From NCBI GenBank assembly GCA_002811645.1, contig PDIP01000044.1, positions 19,025 through 68,285 of the forward strand: DNA of 49,261 bases, written 5' to 3'. Within the stretch, counting starts at the first letter, position 1, and each line of letters opens with the position of its first letter. The translations under genes and the position numbers were made by a program. Positions 39,953-49,261 of this stretch are shown here, piece by piece. The notes below the pieces were generated by a model, which did not search any database, had not been told where the DNA came from, and saw only the letters and a list, made by a program, of their open reading frames with translations. The DNA comes from Corallochytrium limacisporum. Lineage: Eukaryota > Opisthokonta.

Positions 39953-42900
39953 TGTGTTTCATCCACTATAATTGATCCAACACTGTCGAAGACAGCAATA
40001 TTCTGGCATTTCAACTACAAATGACTGGCAATATGTGAAACTTAATTAAGTACCATTTTCCTTCCAGGCCGGTGTGCCAACTGGCACTGCAAGGTAGCCA
40101 CACCCGTTATATGGTTTCTCATATCCCCATGCCCGCCCTGCTCACCCCGCCGAGATCACATCACCCACCCACGCAATACTCTCACTATTGTGTCACTATT
40201 CGAACAGCACCCTTATCGGGGCAAGAAGACACGTTCGCAAGCCCTCCTTGGCTACGACTGCAATGGCCATAGAATATTCATTTAGAATCAATGAGTTTGA
40301 TTCCTAAATCTAAACAATTTAACGAAGGGGACAGGCCGACACAAGAGCATCATCCAAAGTTTGGTTACGTACGCATGATTGAGCATCGAAGTCTCCAGAT
40401 AACCACATGCTTCATCTGTGGCCAAGAATCGAGTTTCTTGGTACAGTTACTATCGGCATGCAGAGGACCCTAATCAACACATGGTCTACTCGTAAGACCG
40501 GCAAAATCATTGGCATCGGTGAACACGACGTGTTTGCACATGTTATTTGCTATGGCGAATGGGCATCAAAGGACCGGCGCCGACGAGCTTGACAAAGTAA
40601 ATTGTAGGGCGTAGCGGTCGGCTGCGAGTACAACTGAGGGGAGGTATATCTACTTATAGGTCAATACCGTCATGTCAACTCCCTTAATTGCATATCTGGA
40701 CGGCCCGATTGAAGACCTCAAGCCACCAGATCGGAGTTTGGGTAGTTCTTGAAGACTGGTTTTACTTGCTGTTCGTGCATATTGCCCGCACTTGGAAGCG
40801 ACATAAGCGGCGCAGGGTAGATTAATATTTATAATTGATTGTAACATAGTACGCAATGTTGTGTGACACCATATTGGCAAATCACAAAGGCATCGAATCT
40901 TGATTGTAATTTTAGCGGCTGGAGTTTCGGGGTTGCGATTTGCTTCTGTGATCAAGGCAGGGGACTTAACTTTAATCAATAACAATTGCCCATGGCACAT
41001 TGTAGATTCAAGCTTGCGCGATTGGGGGGTGGCTTAGGGGCCCGTGCCCTCGGAAGTACGAGTGTTAGCGCCAGGACGTGGTGAAAAAATATCTCAATTG
41101 GGAAAGAGGGAGGGGTATACTGTTCGCCAAGACTGTTCAACCCCGCCCAACCACTATTATCAATGAGTCAGTAGTCCCTCTTTATTTCTCACAGTGCAAA
41201 TGGCTGGTGGTCATAGGTATGAAAACGGGTAAGTGCATACCTTTGCGTGAGTGATTCGGTCTAGCGCCACACCGTTGGTACGGCTCAAGTTGAACAGTAT
41301 CTCCCCTCTGGCCCGATTGGAGGTGTATGCTATATCCAGATGAATGAGTAAGTGAAGCATTAGGTTGAGGAGACTTAGAGATGCCACACGTGTTTCTACT
41401 TTTAGACCAGTGAGTTGCCGTGCCTTGACATGAGCACTATCCTCACAAAGTGGTCTCAACCAGCGACTACTGCCAACCTAGCGACAGTTCCGCGTGCTGA
41501 AGTCCACATCGGCCAATGGGTTAAGGGAACCGTCTCTGATGCTAGGCAAATCGGTCTACAAAGATGCCCGATCGCAGAATTGGGCCATGGAGGGTTGGAA
41601 AGCCACTGCGCGTGGTTATTCTGAAGGGGTTCACCGGGGTATGGAGTTGAACTGGATGGTGTTTGTGAGCTGTTTCGGCGGACATGCACGCACGTCTGGG
41701 GGCTGGTCTGAAAATGCACATAAAACTCTTTCGCTCTTTTTCACTTTGAAGAATTCCTTAACCGCACCATAATCTCGACCCCCCGGGAGGACCCCCGGGG
41801 GGGGGGGGCGCGACTATGTCTAGCGCGATGAAGCAGGATCCGGTCCCGGATCGCTCTTGATCTTGTCCTTGTTTTGTCAACAAACGACAGGTTAGGTTCA
41901 AGGCACGATACGCTCTGCAACGTGTCTGGGTCTTATTGACAAAGCGATACTTATGCGGGTGGGACTGTGAATCGCTCAGTAGTTGCACATTCACCGAAAC
42001 CACAACTGCGATGTCGGTCCAGAAAGAGGAAACTTCCGGCAAACACCACTTATAGTAGAACAGTTGGGGGCTGTTCTAGATCATGATAGAGCACAGCCGT
42101 GATTGGGTCCTTCTTGAACTGGGATGGTGTCGGTCGCTTACAATTTCATATCAGATGCAATGTCGTTTGGTACAGATAGATCTAAACAAACATGACTTTG
42201 ACAGATGCGGTTTCCAACCAGATGAGAGCGCAAGAGACTCTCGACAACGTCATAAGAATACTACCCCTTGGATCAGGGTGTACCAGCGTTTGTCAAACCC
42301 GCAGAAGTATGATACAGGTCCAGCACCTTTTTACCGACCTGATGTATTCCTCTGTGTGCTGCTGTCGGGTGCCATATCAGACCTCGTGGTCTCCGAAGCA
42401 CAGGCGAGAAGAACGAAGGTTTAGCATGATTGTTCCCCGTTCACTCGTAATATCTTAATACGTAGGTAGGTTCATGACAGGTTGACACCTGGGGCCTCAC
42501 ATATTTCGATTTGAGAATCATCTGCTTTGCGTCTGAGTCCTTCAAGCGACAACATTTTCTGGAGATATTTTAGTAGTGTAAGAGGGGATTTCAACTTCGT
42601 TCTATAATCAAAAATACAGCAATCAAGTAGATCAAAATTCGAAACCAGCTCCGGCACCGGCCGCGATCTGTAGTAATTGAAAGTATGAAAAACTGCAATT
42701 AAATTTCCGGACATCCCATGTGTTCAATGAGACAGCGGTTCTCAATAACTGGCAACAGTACCACCTTACACCGGTGACAGAAACCGAAGCCTTCATGCTG
42801 AAGTAGATGCAAGAGTGCAATCGAGCCAATGTTAGGGTTCTAGTCAGACGCTGTTTAGGATCTATTGATCTCTATGGCTGTACCAGAGACATGGTAGGAG

Positions 42901-43757
42901 AGTTGGAGGATGAAATAGTTGAGAGTGACGCACGAAGAGTCGAGAGTGACGCGAGCAGCACTGGGAGGATACGATGGGCCCTGTTGTGGTGAAGTTTGTA
43001 AGACGCAAAAATCCGCTTCTTCAAGGCCCTAGTTACACAACAAATTGAATCGCACTGGAACCTTGTACCTATACACATTGTATAGGGTCCGCAATAGGTC
43101 ATGACAGGCAGTTACTCTTAGGGTAGGCATCTCTGTTTATCGAAACAATTCCTACAATAAATGGACGGGGTCCAATCGGAATTACCAAATGAACTCCAAA
43201 GAGACGACTGGAAGACCTGGTGGAGTAGAGTGAAAGAAGACTGAGAGTGCACCGCTCACAAACCAAGAACATCTTTTGGACTCTCTCTATCTCGGTGCGA
43301 GAGAGATACAGCGATTGGCAGAATATTGGACTGTTTGCGTATGCATATGCTTATTAGGACCACAGCAGTTTCCGATGTATATATAAAGACGTTGAGTTGG
43401 AGGAAACGAGGAGGAGAGGATACACATGTCTGATACTTCCGGCCGGTGTAGAAACACGAAATTGTGCAGGCAGGATGCACGAGCCGAATGGGGAAGGGGA
43501 AAAGCTCCAAGGGATGGAAACCGCCGGCACTGACGACCTCCGCTGGCGCCTTCTTCCGAAGTCTATTCTGCAGTCTGTACGCATTTGTGCAAACTTCTCC
43601 AAGTAGGCACGCATTCTTTGGTTCTTCCTCGTTAACAAACTCCACCATGGAGAGATTCCATTGAAAAGTCTGCTCAACTGGTGAAATTATCTTTGGGTTA
43701 TCAAGGTATAAAAGGAGCCAGTGTTGCTGTAGCTATGCGAAAAGAATCCCAGTGAAC
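39953..43757. other. 3.8-kb intergenic region without a recognised gene
   Basis: Composition is close to 50% GC, without the microsatellites of the 24-29 kb tract. Open frames are all under 120 codons and lack family resemblance. A G/C palindromic tract lies at 41,776-41,809 (twelve G at the end). A small imperfect duplication (gagagtgacgc) occurs near 42,920-42,950. The region could contain degraded mobile elements, or spliced or lineage-specific genes that I cannot recognise. Confidence 0.5.
43707..43715 (+). promoter_or_regulatory. TATA box of the secreted beta-helix gene
   Basis: TATAAAAGG is a textbook TATA box, 51 bp before the first in-frame ATG (43758). Transcription would start near 43,737, leaving a leader of about 20 nt to that ATG or about 90 nt to the ATG at 43830. 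No equally good box was noticed before the housekeeping genes, which suggests regulated expression of this gene. Confidence 0.6.
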
Positions 43758-45848
43758 ATGACCTTGAATACCAGATCTAAAGATCTTGAGTGCCTGCTCA
43801 TACTTCCTACTCTATCTACTGGTTTGAAAATGCCTGCCCTATCTGAAACATTTTCGCCCTCTAAGAGGTCCTTCTTTGCCTTGACAGCTCTGCTAGGCCT
43901 TGCAAGCCACAGTGTTGTGGCGCAAGATCCAGACCCTAACTCAGGCCCTGTCACAAACCCCGTTGTCTGCGATGTACAATTCACCGATGAAGCCTTTGGA
44001 GACGCCAACGTGTGTGTTTTCGACACCGGCATGAACAAGGATCAGATTCAGGAACAAATTACTAACATCTACAACCAACAGCGTCTCAACCAATTCGGTG
44101 GGGAGCGTTATGTACTGGCTTTCAAGCCAAATAACGATGGCACCGTTGCCCAGTATGAGTTGGACATCAGAGTTGGCTATTATACTCAAGTTATTGGTTT
44201 GGGCCAGAGCCCGGACGAGGTTCAAATTGTCGGAGCCATTCGCACCCAGGATGCCCCACCCGAAGACCCTGAGCATCCTGATACTCAGCCTGGCGCTTTG
44301 GACAATTTCTGGCGAGCGGTTGAGAACATTAGCATTCTTCCTCGTCAGGGCTCGATTTGTTTCCCTGCAGCCACGGAGACGGATGGTGTGTATAATGGAG
44401 AAAACGTCTGGGCTGTATCTCAAGCCGCACCCCTAAGACGCATTCATGTTGCAAACAGTGACGATGGTCCAGGGAATTTGCGCCTATTTGATATTGCCTT
44501 TTCCAGTGGTGGCTATATAGCCGACTCAGTGGTAGATGGCTACATTGAATCAGGCTCCCAGCAGCAGTTTTTCACTCGTAGCTGCTCTTTTTCGGAATGG
44601 AGAGACCCCAATTGGAACATGGTGTTCTTGGGGGTGGGAGAGCCGAATCTGAGCCCACCAATGTTTCCTCAAAGTGATGCTTGGGATGACTTCCCATATA
44701 CTAATGCAGGATCCTATACCTCAAGCTTTAGGCAAAAGCCTTTCCTGACATACAGTGACAGTGATAGCGCTTTTGAAGTCGTGGTGCCGCCGTTGCAAGC
44801 AGCATCAGACATTGGCACCTCCATTGATGCCATTCAACAGTCCTGGACACAAAACGACTCCATTCACATGGCACTCAGTGACTTCTTCATTGCCAATCCA
44901 GAGGATGCTACTGAGGATATTCAAAGTGCCTTGGACAATGGCCAGAATATCTTGTTCCTTCCCGGAACGTTCCATCTGACAGCTGCCTTGCAGGTAACCC
45001 ATGCAAACACTGTCTTGATTGGACTGGGTTTTGCCACCTTAGTGAACGATAACCAAACCCAAACCCTGGTCATTAGTGACGTGCCCGGTGTTCTTTTGGC
45101 TGGAATCCTCTTTGACGCTGGCCCTAACGGCACTCCTGCGGGCAAGTCACTCCTTCAGGTAGGAGCAGACAGTAACACTGGAGTATCCCATGAAGACAAC
45201 CCAACTTTCTTGTATGATGTCTTCCTTCGCGTTGGTGGGCTTCAACAAGTCGGTAAGGCTGACAGTGGCGTAACAATCAACAGCAATGATGTTTCGGGTG
45301 ACAACTTTTGGATTTGGCGAGCTGATCACGCAGATCCTAATGCTGGCGACAACCTTACCGGGTGGACTATTAACACTGCCGACAATGGGGTCGTCGTAAA
45401 TGGAGACAATGTCAAGTTTTATGGATTGGCCGTAGAGCATTTCCAAAAGAATCAAGTTCTGTGGAACGGTAACAATGGTGTCACTTACTTCTATCAATCG
45501 GAGATTCCATATGATGTGCCTGATCAATCGTCTTGGATGGACGGCTCCACAAATGGCTATGCGTCCTATAAGGTCGCTGATCAGGTCAGTGAGCATCAAG
45601 CCTGGGGCTTAGGAATTTACAGTTTCTTTAAAGACGCCCCTGGGTTCTCCTCAGACAACACTTTCCTGGATAATGCCATTGAAGCTCCAAGCACCGGTGG
45701 TGTAACATTCACTCATATGGTGACCGTATGGCTTGATGGTTTTACCAACAGCGGGATCCATCATATCATTAATGGTCAAGGTGACGAAGTTAATGGTGAA
45801 AATGATGGTGCCAATAAGTTGCAAGCCTTGGAGACTTTCTCTAACTAA
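43758..45848 (+). CDS. Secreted right-handed beta-helix protein (GH55/pectate-lyase-like)
   Basis: There are 696 residues from the first ATG. A second in-frame ATG at 43830 (672 residues) gives a much better signal peptide, with SKR, a hydrophobic core FFALTALLGLA and a probable cut near SVVA|Q. The mature protein resembles the bacterial and fungal extracellular family often labelled coagulation factor 5/8-type or, wrongly, adenylyl cyclase. It has NQFGGERYVLAFKPN, VGYYTQVIGLGQSPDEV, NFWRAVENI, WAVSQAAPLRRIHV, SGGYIADSVVDG, QQQFFTRSCS, WNMVFLGV, then a second helix with LFLPGTFHL, WIWRADH, WTINTADNGVVVNGDNV and YASYKVADQVSEHQAWGLG. The catalytic specificity is unknown; a polysaccharide-acting role is likely from the fold. 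No intron was found, and the matches are bacterial-like. Confidence 0.85.
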   Translation: MTLNTRSKDLECLLILPTLSTGLKMPALSETFSPSKRSFFALTALLGLASHSVVAQDPDPNSGPVTNPVVCDVQFTDEAFGDANVCVFDTGMNKDQIQEQITNIYNQQRLNQFGGERYVLAFKPNNDGTVAQYELDIRVGYYTQVIGLGQSPDEVQIVGAIRTQDAPPEDPEHPDTQPGALDNFWRAVENISILPRQGSICFPAATETDGVYNGENVWAVSQAAPLRRIHVANSDDGPGNLRLFDIAFSSGGYIADSVVDGYIESGSQQQFFTRSCSFSEWRDPNWNMVFLGVGEPNLSPPMFPQSDAWDDFPYTNAGSYTSSFRQKPFLTYSDSDSAFEVVVPPLQAASDIGTSIDAIQQSWTQNDSIHMALSDFFIANPEDATEDIQSALDNGQNILFLPGTFHLTAALQVTHANTVLIGLGFATLVNDNQTQTLVISDVPGVLLAGILFDAGPNGTPAGKSLLQVGADSNTGVSHEDNPTFLYDVFLRVGGLQQVGKADSGVTINSNDVSGDNFWIWRADHADPNAGDNLTGWTINTADNGVVVNGDNVKFYGLAVEHFQKNQVLWNGNNGVTYFYQSEIPYDVPDQSSWMDGSTNGYASYKVADQVSEHQAWGLGIYSFFKDAPGFSSDNTFLDNAIEAPSTGGVTFTHMVTVWLDGFTNSGIHHIINGQGDEVNGENDGANKLQALETFSN

Positions 45849-47194
45849 AGGTTACCGTACGACAAATTCAACACCGTTTGTTTTGTCAATACTTTGTGAT
45901 TAAAGTCAATAACTTAGGCCTGGTTTACTTTACCCTCATGAGCACGAAGTAACTGCAGTTCCGTATGGGAAAGTATCGCGGAGACCAATCACTGCCTAAA
46001 CCCGTGTCCATTCAGACCCCCTGCGAAGGACATGGCTATGCACAGGAAGGTCTTTGTGATCGACGGATAGGTCGCGCGTGAACATATACTATGGGGAAAC
46101 CGTTTCTAGTACTGGTACTCCTTTCTCCAGAACGATCCCCTTGCTAGTGCATTCGGAAATCCTCTATTTGGTTTTTGTGTGTAAATGAGACTGGGTGGGC
46201 CCGTGGGATCAGAGAAGTAGAGGTCCAGTTACACTGAGGCGGTATACCAACCAGTGAGAGAAAATCACCACGAGGATTGAGCTCCAATAATGTCCCGACC
46301 ACTGCGGCAAATACGCAACTGCACACACAACTTTCGCCTGTAAAGAAATTCCACGAGGGCAGTTTGGTATCAAGATCTTCACCTGTCTCAGTCTTGCACA
46401 AGAACTCAATACCACTGCCAGAAAACACGAGTCACACCGTCAGGTCAAAGGAGTAATTTAGAGTTGTCAAAACAAACTTGCAACCAGAACCACCGTAATT
46501 GATTATTGTGGGCGTATTTATCGAGTGCTGTGGTAGAACTCTAAGCGGCAATTCCTGTACTGTGCGTGGCGGTTTATGGACCTACTTATTTGGGCCATGC
46601 ACACTTTTGCAATGGATGTTGAACGAGAAGATCGGCCGATGGATTACGCTGAGAATGGTCCACCCCGGCGATTTCGAAGTATCCACTCACTAGGCCCCAT
46701 GCTAAGGGAAGAGTTTAACCCCCCCTCCCTAGCAAATGAAACCCGTAAAGTGGGAGTGCGCACGCTCACTGTGCAAGAGCCAAGAGCGGCATTGGAACGG
46801 GTTTTGGAGAACTGGGCCCCGGGCTCCCAGGGGCGGGGGGTTAGTAGCAAAGGGGGAAAGGGATCAGCAAGGCGGGACCCAGATTTGGGCTCGTTTGCGG
46901 ATTTTTCGGCTGTGCCCAGTGTGAATTCGGAAGAAAATGGCCTTGAATACAGTACCATTTCAAGAACTATTGCAAATTAGAGCCCTTTTTTGACTTTTTT
47001 TTGACTTTTTCATTGGAGAAAAGAGTCGAATAGAAAACGCTCCTGGGATGAGATTGCGAGGACACGTATTTAAGTGCTGGAAAAGATGAGCCTGGCACCT
47101 CATCACACCTACTATCAAAGAGGCAACTCTTACATTTAGTCACACTAAATATCAATCTTAAAAAACAAGTTCAGCCACATGACAAACCGCAAAC
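45849..47194. other. Intergenic: beta-helix 3' region and NRAMP promoter
   Basis: An ATTAAA-type hexamer near 45,899 may end the upstream transcript. A C-run (46,719-46,725) and a G-rich stretch (46,826-46,840) lie upstream of NRAMP. TATTTAAG near 47,067 is a weak TATA-like candidate. A 134-codon frame (46,576-46,980) is listed separately. Confidence 0.5.
46576..46980 (+). CDS. Hypothetical small protein, doubtful
   Basis: This frame of 134 codons starts at an ATG and reads as a charged, protein-like sequence (DVEREDRPMDYAENGPPRRF, then LENWAPGSQGRG). I recognise no family. It spans the C-run and G-run element that marks other promoter gaps, and it ends only 215 bp before the NRAMP start, so it may be spurious. 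Confidence 0.2.
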   Translation: MDLLIWAMHTFAMDVEREDRPMDYAENGPPRRFRSIHSLGPMLREEFNPPSLANETRKVGVRTLTVQEPRAALERVLENWAPGSQGRGVSSKGGKGSARRDPDLGSFADFSAVPSVNSEENGLEYSTISRTIAN

Positions 47195-48850
47195 ATGTCT
47201 GGTCTCAAACAGTTCTACCAGAACCGCAAGCAGCAGCTCCAAGAGTTTGCGAAAATCCCCGAGAAAGGCCCCCTTGATGTTCACGGCCTTGACGAGGATC
47301 GCTTCAAGTGGAAGACATTTGCAGCTTTCTTCGGCCCCGGTATGCTTGTATCCATTGCTTACATTGACCCGGGTAACCTTCTTAGTGATATTATTGCCGG
47401 TGCGGCGTACAATTATTCCCTGCTGTGGGTTCTTGTCGTTGCTAGTGCCATGGCTCTGGTTTTGCAAATACTCGCTGCACGTCTTGGCGTCGTGTCCCGA
47501 TTGAATCTCGCCGAAGGGAGCCGTATGGAGTACGGTAACCGTACCCCCACAACAATTGCATTGTGGATATTGACAGAAATCGCGATTATTTGCGCAGATA
47601 TTCCCGAGGTAATCGGATCGGCTTTTGCGTTGAAGATTCTATTCAAATTTCCACTATGGTTGGGCGTCGTACTGACTAGTCTTTCCACTATGTTGTTTTT
47701 GGTTCTACAGACCTTTGGAATCCGAAAGATTGAAACAGTTGTTGTTACCCTCATTGCCATCATGGGCATCTGTTTCATTGTGGAAGCAGGCATGAGTCCA
47801 GTGGCATGGACCATTGATTCCGCTGACTGTCTTAGCGACGAAGAATGGTACAAGACTCTCGATTGTCAAAAAGGTGACGATGACTGTCCCCGGAACTACT
47901 GTGGCACTATGTGGTCCGGTTTTATTCCAATTATTTACCCCGAGCAGCTCTTCATTGCCATCTCCCTAGTGGGAGCTACAGTTCAACCCCACAATTTGTA
48001 CTTGCACAGCGGTCTTATGCAAACCCGCAAAGTAGACAATAGGAATCACGTTGCAGTCAAGTGGGCTAATTTCTACTGTGCGTTCGAGTGCGCCTTTGGA
48101 TTGGTCGTTGGTTTCATTATCAATACCGCTGTCATCATAGCCGCTGGTGCTGTGTTCTTCCCTTCCGACTATAACAACTATAGAATTGTCGCTGATGTAT
48201 TAGATATCGGCTTCATCGATGCTGCCAGCATGCTCCGTGAGTCACTTGGTAAGGGGGCAAAACTACTCTTTGCCATAGCTCTTCTTGCCAGCGGACAAAG
48301 TAGCACAATCACCGGTACGTATGCCGGTCAAATTGTTATGCAAGGTTTTCTTCAAATGAGGATTGAGCCGTGGAAACGTAACATGATTACTCGCACTTGT
48401 TCACTCCTTCCCTCCTTGATCTTTACGATTGTTGCCGGAGATCGGGGCGCGAATGTTCTGATTCTAATTTCTTCTATCATTCTTAGTTTCCAGCTCCCCT
48501 TCGCACTTGTGCCGCTGATGAAATTCACTTGTAACACGGACATTATGGGCAAGTTTGTGAACACAAAGCCCTTAACCTATAGTGCTTTGTTCCTGAGTGT
48601 TCTTGTGGTTGCCGCCAACGTCTATCTCCTCACCAGCACCTTAATCGGTGTCAACGCAAGTACCTCAGAGGAAATTGCCATCTGTGTAATTGCACTGATC
48701 CTCGCGCTTGTGTACTTTGGTGTTCTTGGCTACCTGATCTGGCGTCCGCTAAGTGGCAACGTCAAACCACTTACACTGCCTGGCTGTGATCTCGAGGAAA
48801 GCAACATGGAAGAGTTGACACACAGAGTGCAATTTCTGGCGAAGACATGA
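47195..48850 (+). CDS. NRAMP-family metal transporter with altered TM6 motif
   Basis: This is a 551-residue protein with about 11-12 hydrophobic helices of the LeuT fold. TM1 carries the metal-binding DPGN motif (D58 to N61, in IDPGNLLSDIIAG). TM6 carries GATVQPHNLYLHS, in which the family's almost invariant Met before PHN is Gln264. TM2-TM3, the linker AARLGVVSRLNLAEG, and TM8 ASGQSSTITGTYAGQIVMQG match the family. An extracellular loop (about 205-245) has several Cys and acidic residues. NRAMPs import Mn2+ or Fe2+ with protons, and the Met is a selectivity determinant against Ca2+ and Mg2+, so substrate range may differ here. The start ATG at 47195 places a typical cytosolic tail before TM1. 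Confidence 0.95.
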   Translation: MSGLKQFYQNRKQQLQEFAKIPEKGPLDVHGLDEDRFKWKTFAAFFGPGMLVSIAYIDPGNLLSDIIAGAAYNYSLLWVLVVASAMALVLQILAARLGVVSRLNLAEGSRMEYGNRTPTTIALWILTEIAIICADIPEVIGSAFALKILFKFPLWLGVVLTSLSTMLFLVLQTFGIRKIETVVVTLIAIMGICFIVEAGMSPVAWTIDSADCLSDEEWYKTLDCQKGDDDCPRNYCGTMWSGFIPIIYPEQLFIAISLVGATVQPHNLYLHSGLMQTRKVDNRNHVAVKWANFYCAFECAFGLVVGFIINTAVIIAAGAVFFPSDYNNYRIVADVLDIGFIDAASMLRESLGKGAKLLFAIALLASGQSSTITGTYAGQIVMQGFLQMRIEPWKRNMITRTCSLLPSLIFTIVAGDRGANVLILISSIILSFQLPFALVPLMKFTCNTDIMGKFVNTKPLTYSALFLSVLVVAANVYLLTSTLIGVNASTSEEIAICVIALILALVYFGVLGYLIWRPLSGNVKPLTLPGCDLEESNMEELTHRVQFLAKT

Positions 48851-49261
48851 AGAGCGCGGGCATTGAAAAGCCGCCAGATGTGACTGAACCGAGTGCAGTG
48901 GCCTCGCCATATGAATAGGATACAAGTTTAACAAAGCCATGAGCCTCAGTCACACCAGTGACTATCAACTTTCTACTCCTTAGAATCGCAGGACGCAGAC
49001 CTTAGACTCTTTGTCCAATGAACTCATATTCCATTGCTGCACTCTATGTGCACGGAAGTCATTCCTAGCTATAAGCGCCCAGGTCGTTTGAACCCCTGGT
49101 AACCTTAGCTGCCACCCAACCCAACCAAAACCCAATTATGGTGGATATAACACAACTAGTTCCCCCATGAACCATCCCACTTGTTTCAACGTTGAAAGAC
49201 ATACTGTACCACTTGTGTATTTTGGACAGCACGATTCAGAGGGGGGGGGGGGGGGTTGGGG
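48851..49261. other. 3' flank of NRAMP, ending in a poly-G tract
   Basis: No gene was found. The window ends in fifteen consecutive G followed by TTGGGG (49,241-49,261), the same kind of tract seen in other promoter-containing gaps, so another gene probably starts or faces this gap beyond the window. Confidence 0.5.

Noticed and set aside
42083-42458. Overlapping 113- and 88-codon plus-strand frames
   Set aside because: Neither has a recognisable motif or a favoured start, and the two overlap in different phases.
46144-46428. Minus-strand 94-codon frame with several Cys
   Set aside because: There is no family resemblance, and it overlaps another frame on the same strand. It is probably non-coding sequence downstream of the beta-helix gene.
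1-49261. Searches by eye for tRNA, U6 and other snRNA, rRNA, CRISPR arrays and transposase genes
   Set aside because: No sequence with the expected internal boxes, conserved cores or repeat-spacer pattern was found. A covariance-model search would be needed to exclude divergent RNAs.

Overview
This window comes from a nuclear genome of an intron-poor, flagellated unicellular eukaryote. Most coding regions are single open frames of 200 to 1,614 codons for eukaryote-only proteins: a CHD1 remodeller, a PHD-SET protein, SGF29, RNA polymerase III RPC2, translin and NOP9. At least one gene is split by a short GT-AG intron, the geranylgeranyltransferase beta gene, with a 148-bp intron. A dynein regulatory complex subunit (DRC9/IQCG) implies motile cilia. 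Prokaryotic operons, tRNA or rRNA genes, IS elements and CRISPR arrays were not seen. The lineage cannot be fixed from sequence alone. An intron-poor flagellate-competent holozoan such as Corallochytrium, or a thraustochytrid-like stramenopile, would both fit (inference).

Layout: DRC9 (+, 5' end unresolved) and CHD1 (+) at 0.5-7.6 kb; SET3/MLL5-like PHD-SET (-) at 7.7-11.3 kb; COX17 (+, only 54 codons) facing GGTase-I beta (-, two exons) at 13.2-14.6 kb; SGF29 (+) facing Rogdi/RAV2 (-) at 15.1-17.8 kb; a GST-fold protein (+) facing a bHLH-PAS-type factor (-) at 19.8-23.3 kb; a 6.5-kb non-coding, microsatellite-rich tract at 23.3-29.9 kb; RPC2 (-), translin (+), NOP9 (-) and a type II NADH dehydrogenase (-) at 29.9-40.0 kb; a 3.8-kb gap; then a secreted beta-helix protein (+) and an NRAMP transporter (+) at 43.8-48.9 kb. 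A 69-bp assembly gap (N) lies at 34,286-34,354.

Architecture: genes tend to alternate strand. Convergent pairs are packed with only 40-215 bp between stop codons, while promoter-containing gaps are 0.5-6.5 kb and carry G/C homopolymer tracts.

Functions: the set is mostly housekeeping. Three neighbours (CHD1, the PHD-SET protein, SGF29) belong to families that read H3K4 methylation. COX17 and the NADH dehydrogenase serve the respiratory chain, Rogdi serves V-ATPase assembly, and RPC2 and NOP9 serve RNA synthesis and ribosome maturation. The most unusual items are an NRAMP whose metal-selectivity methionine is a glutamine, a bHLH-PAS protein with an N-terminal ubiquitin-like (doublecortin/KHA-like) domain, a bacterial-type secreted beta-helix protein, and the long purine/pyrimidine-skewed intergenic tract.
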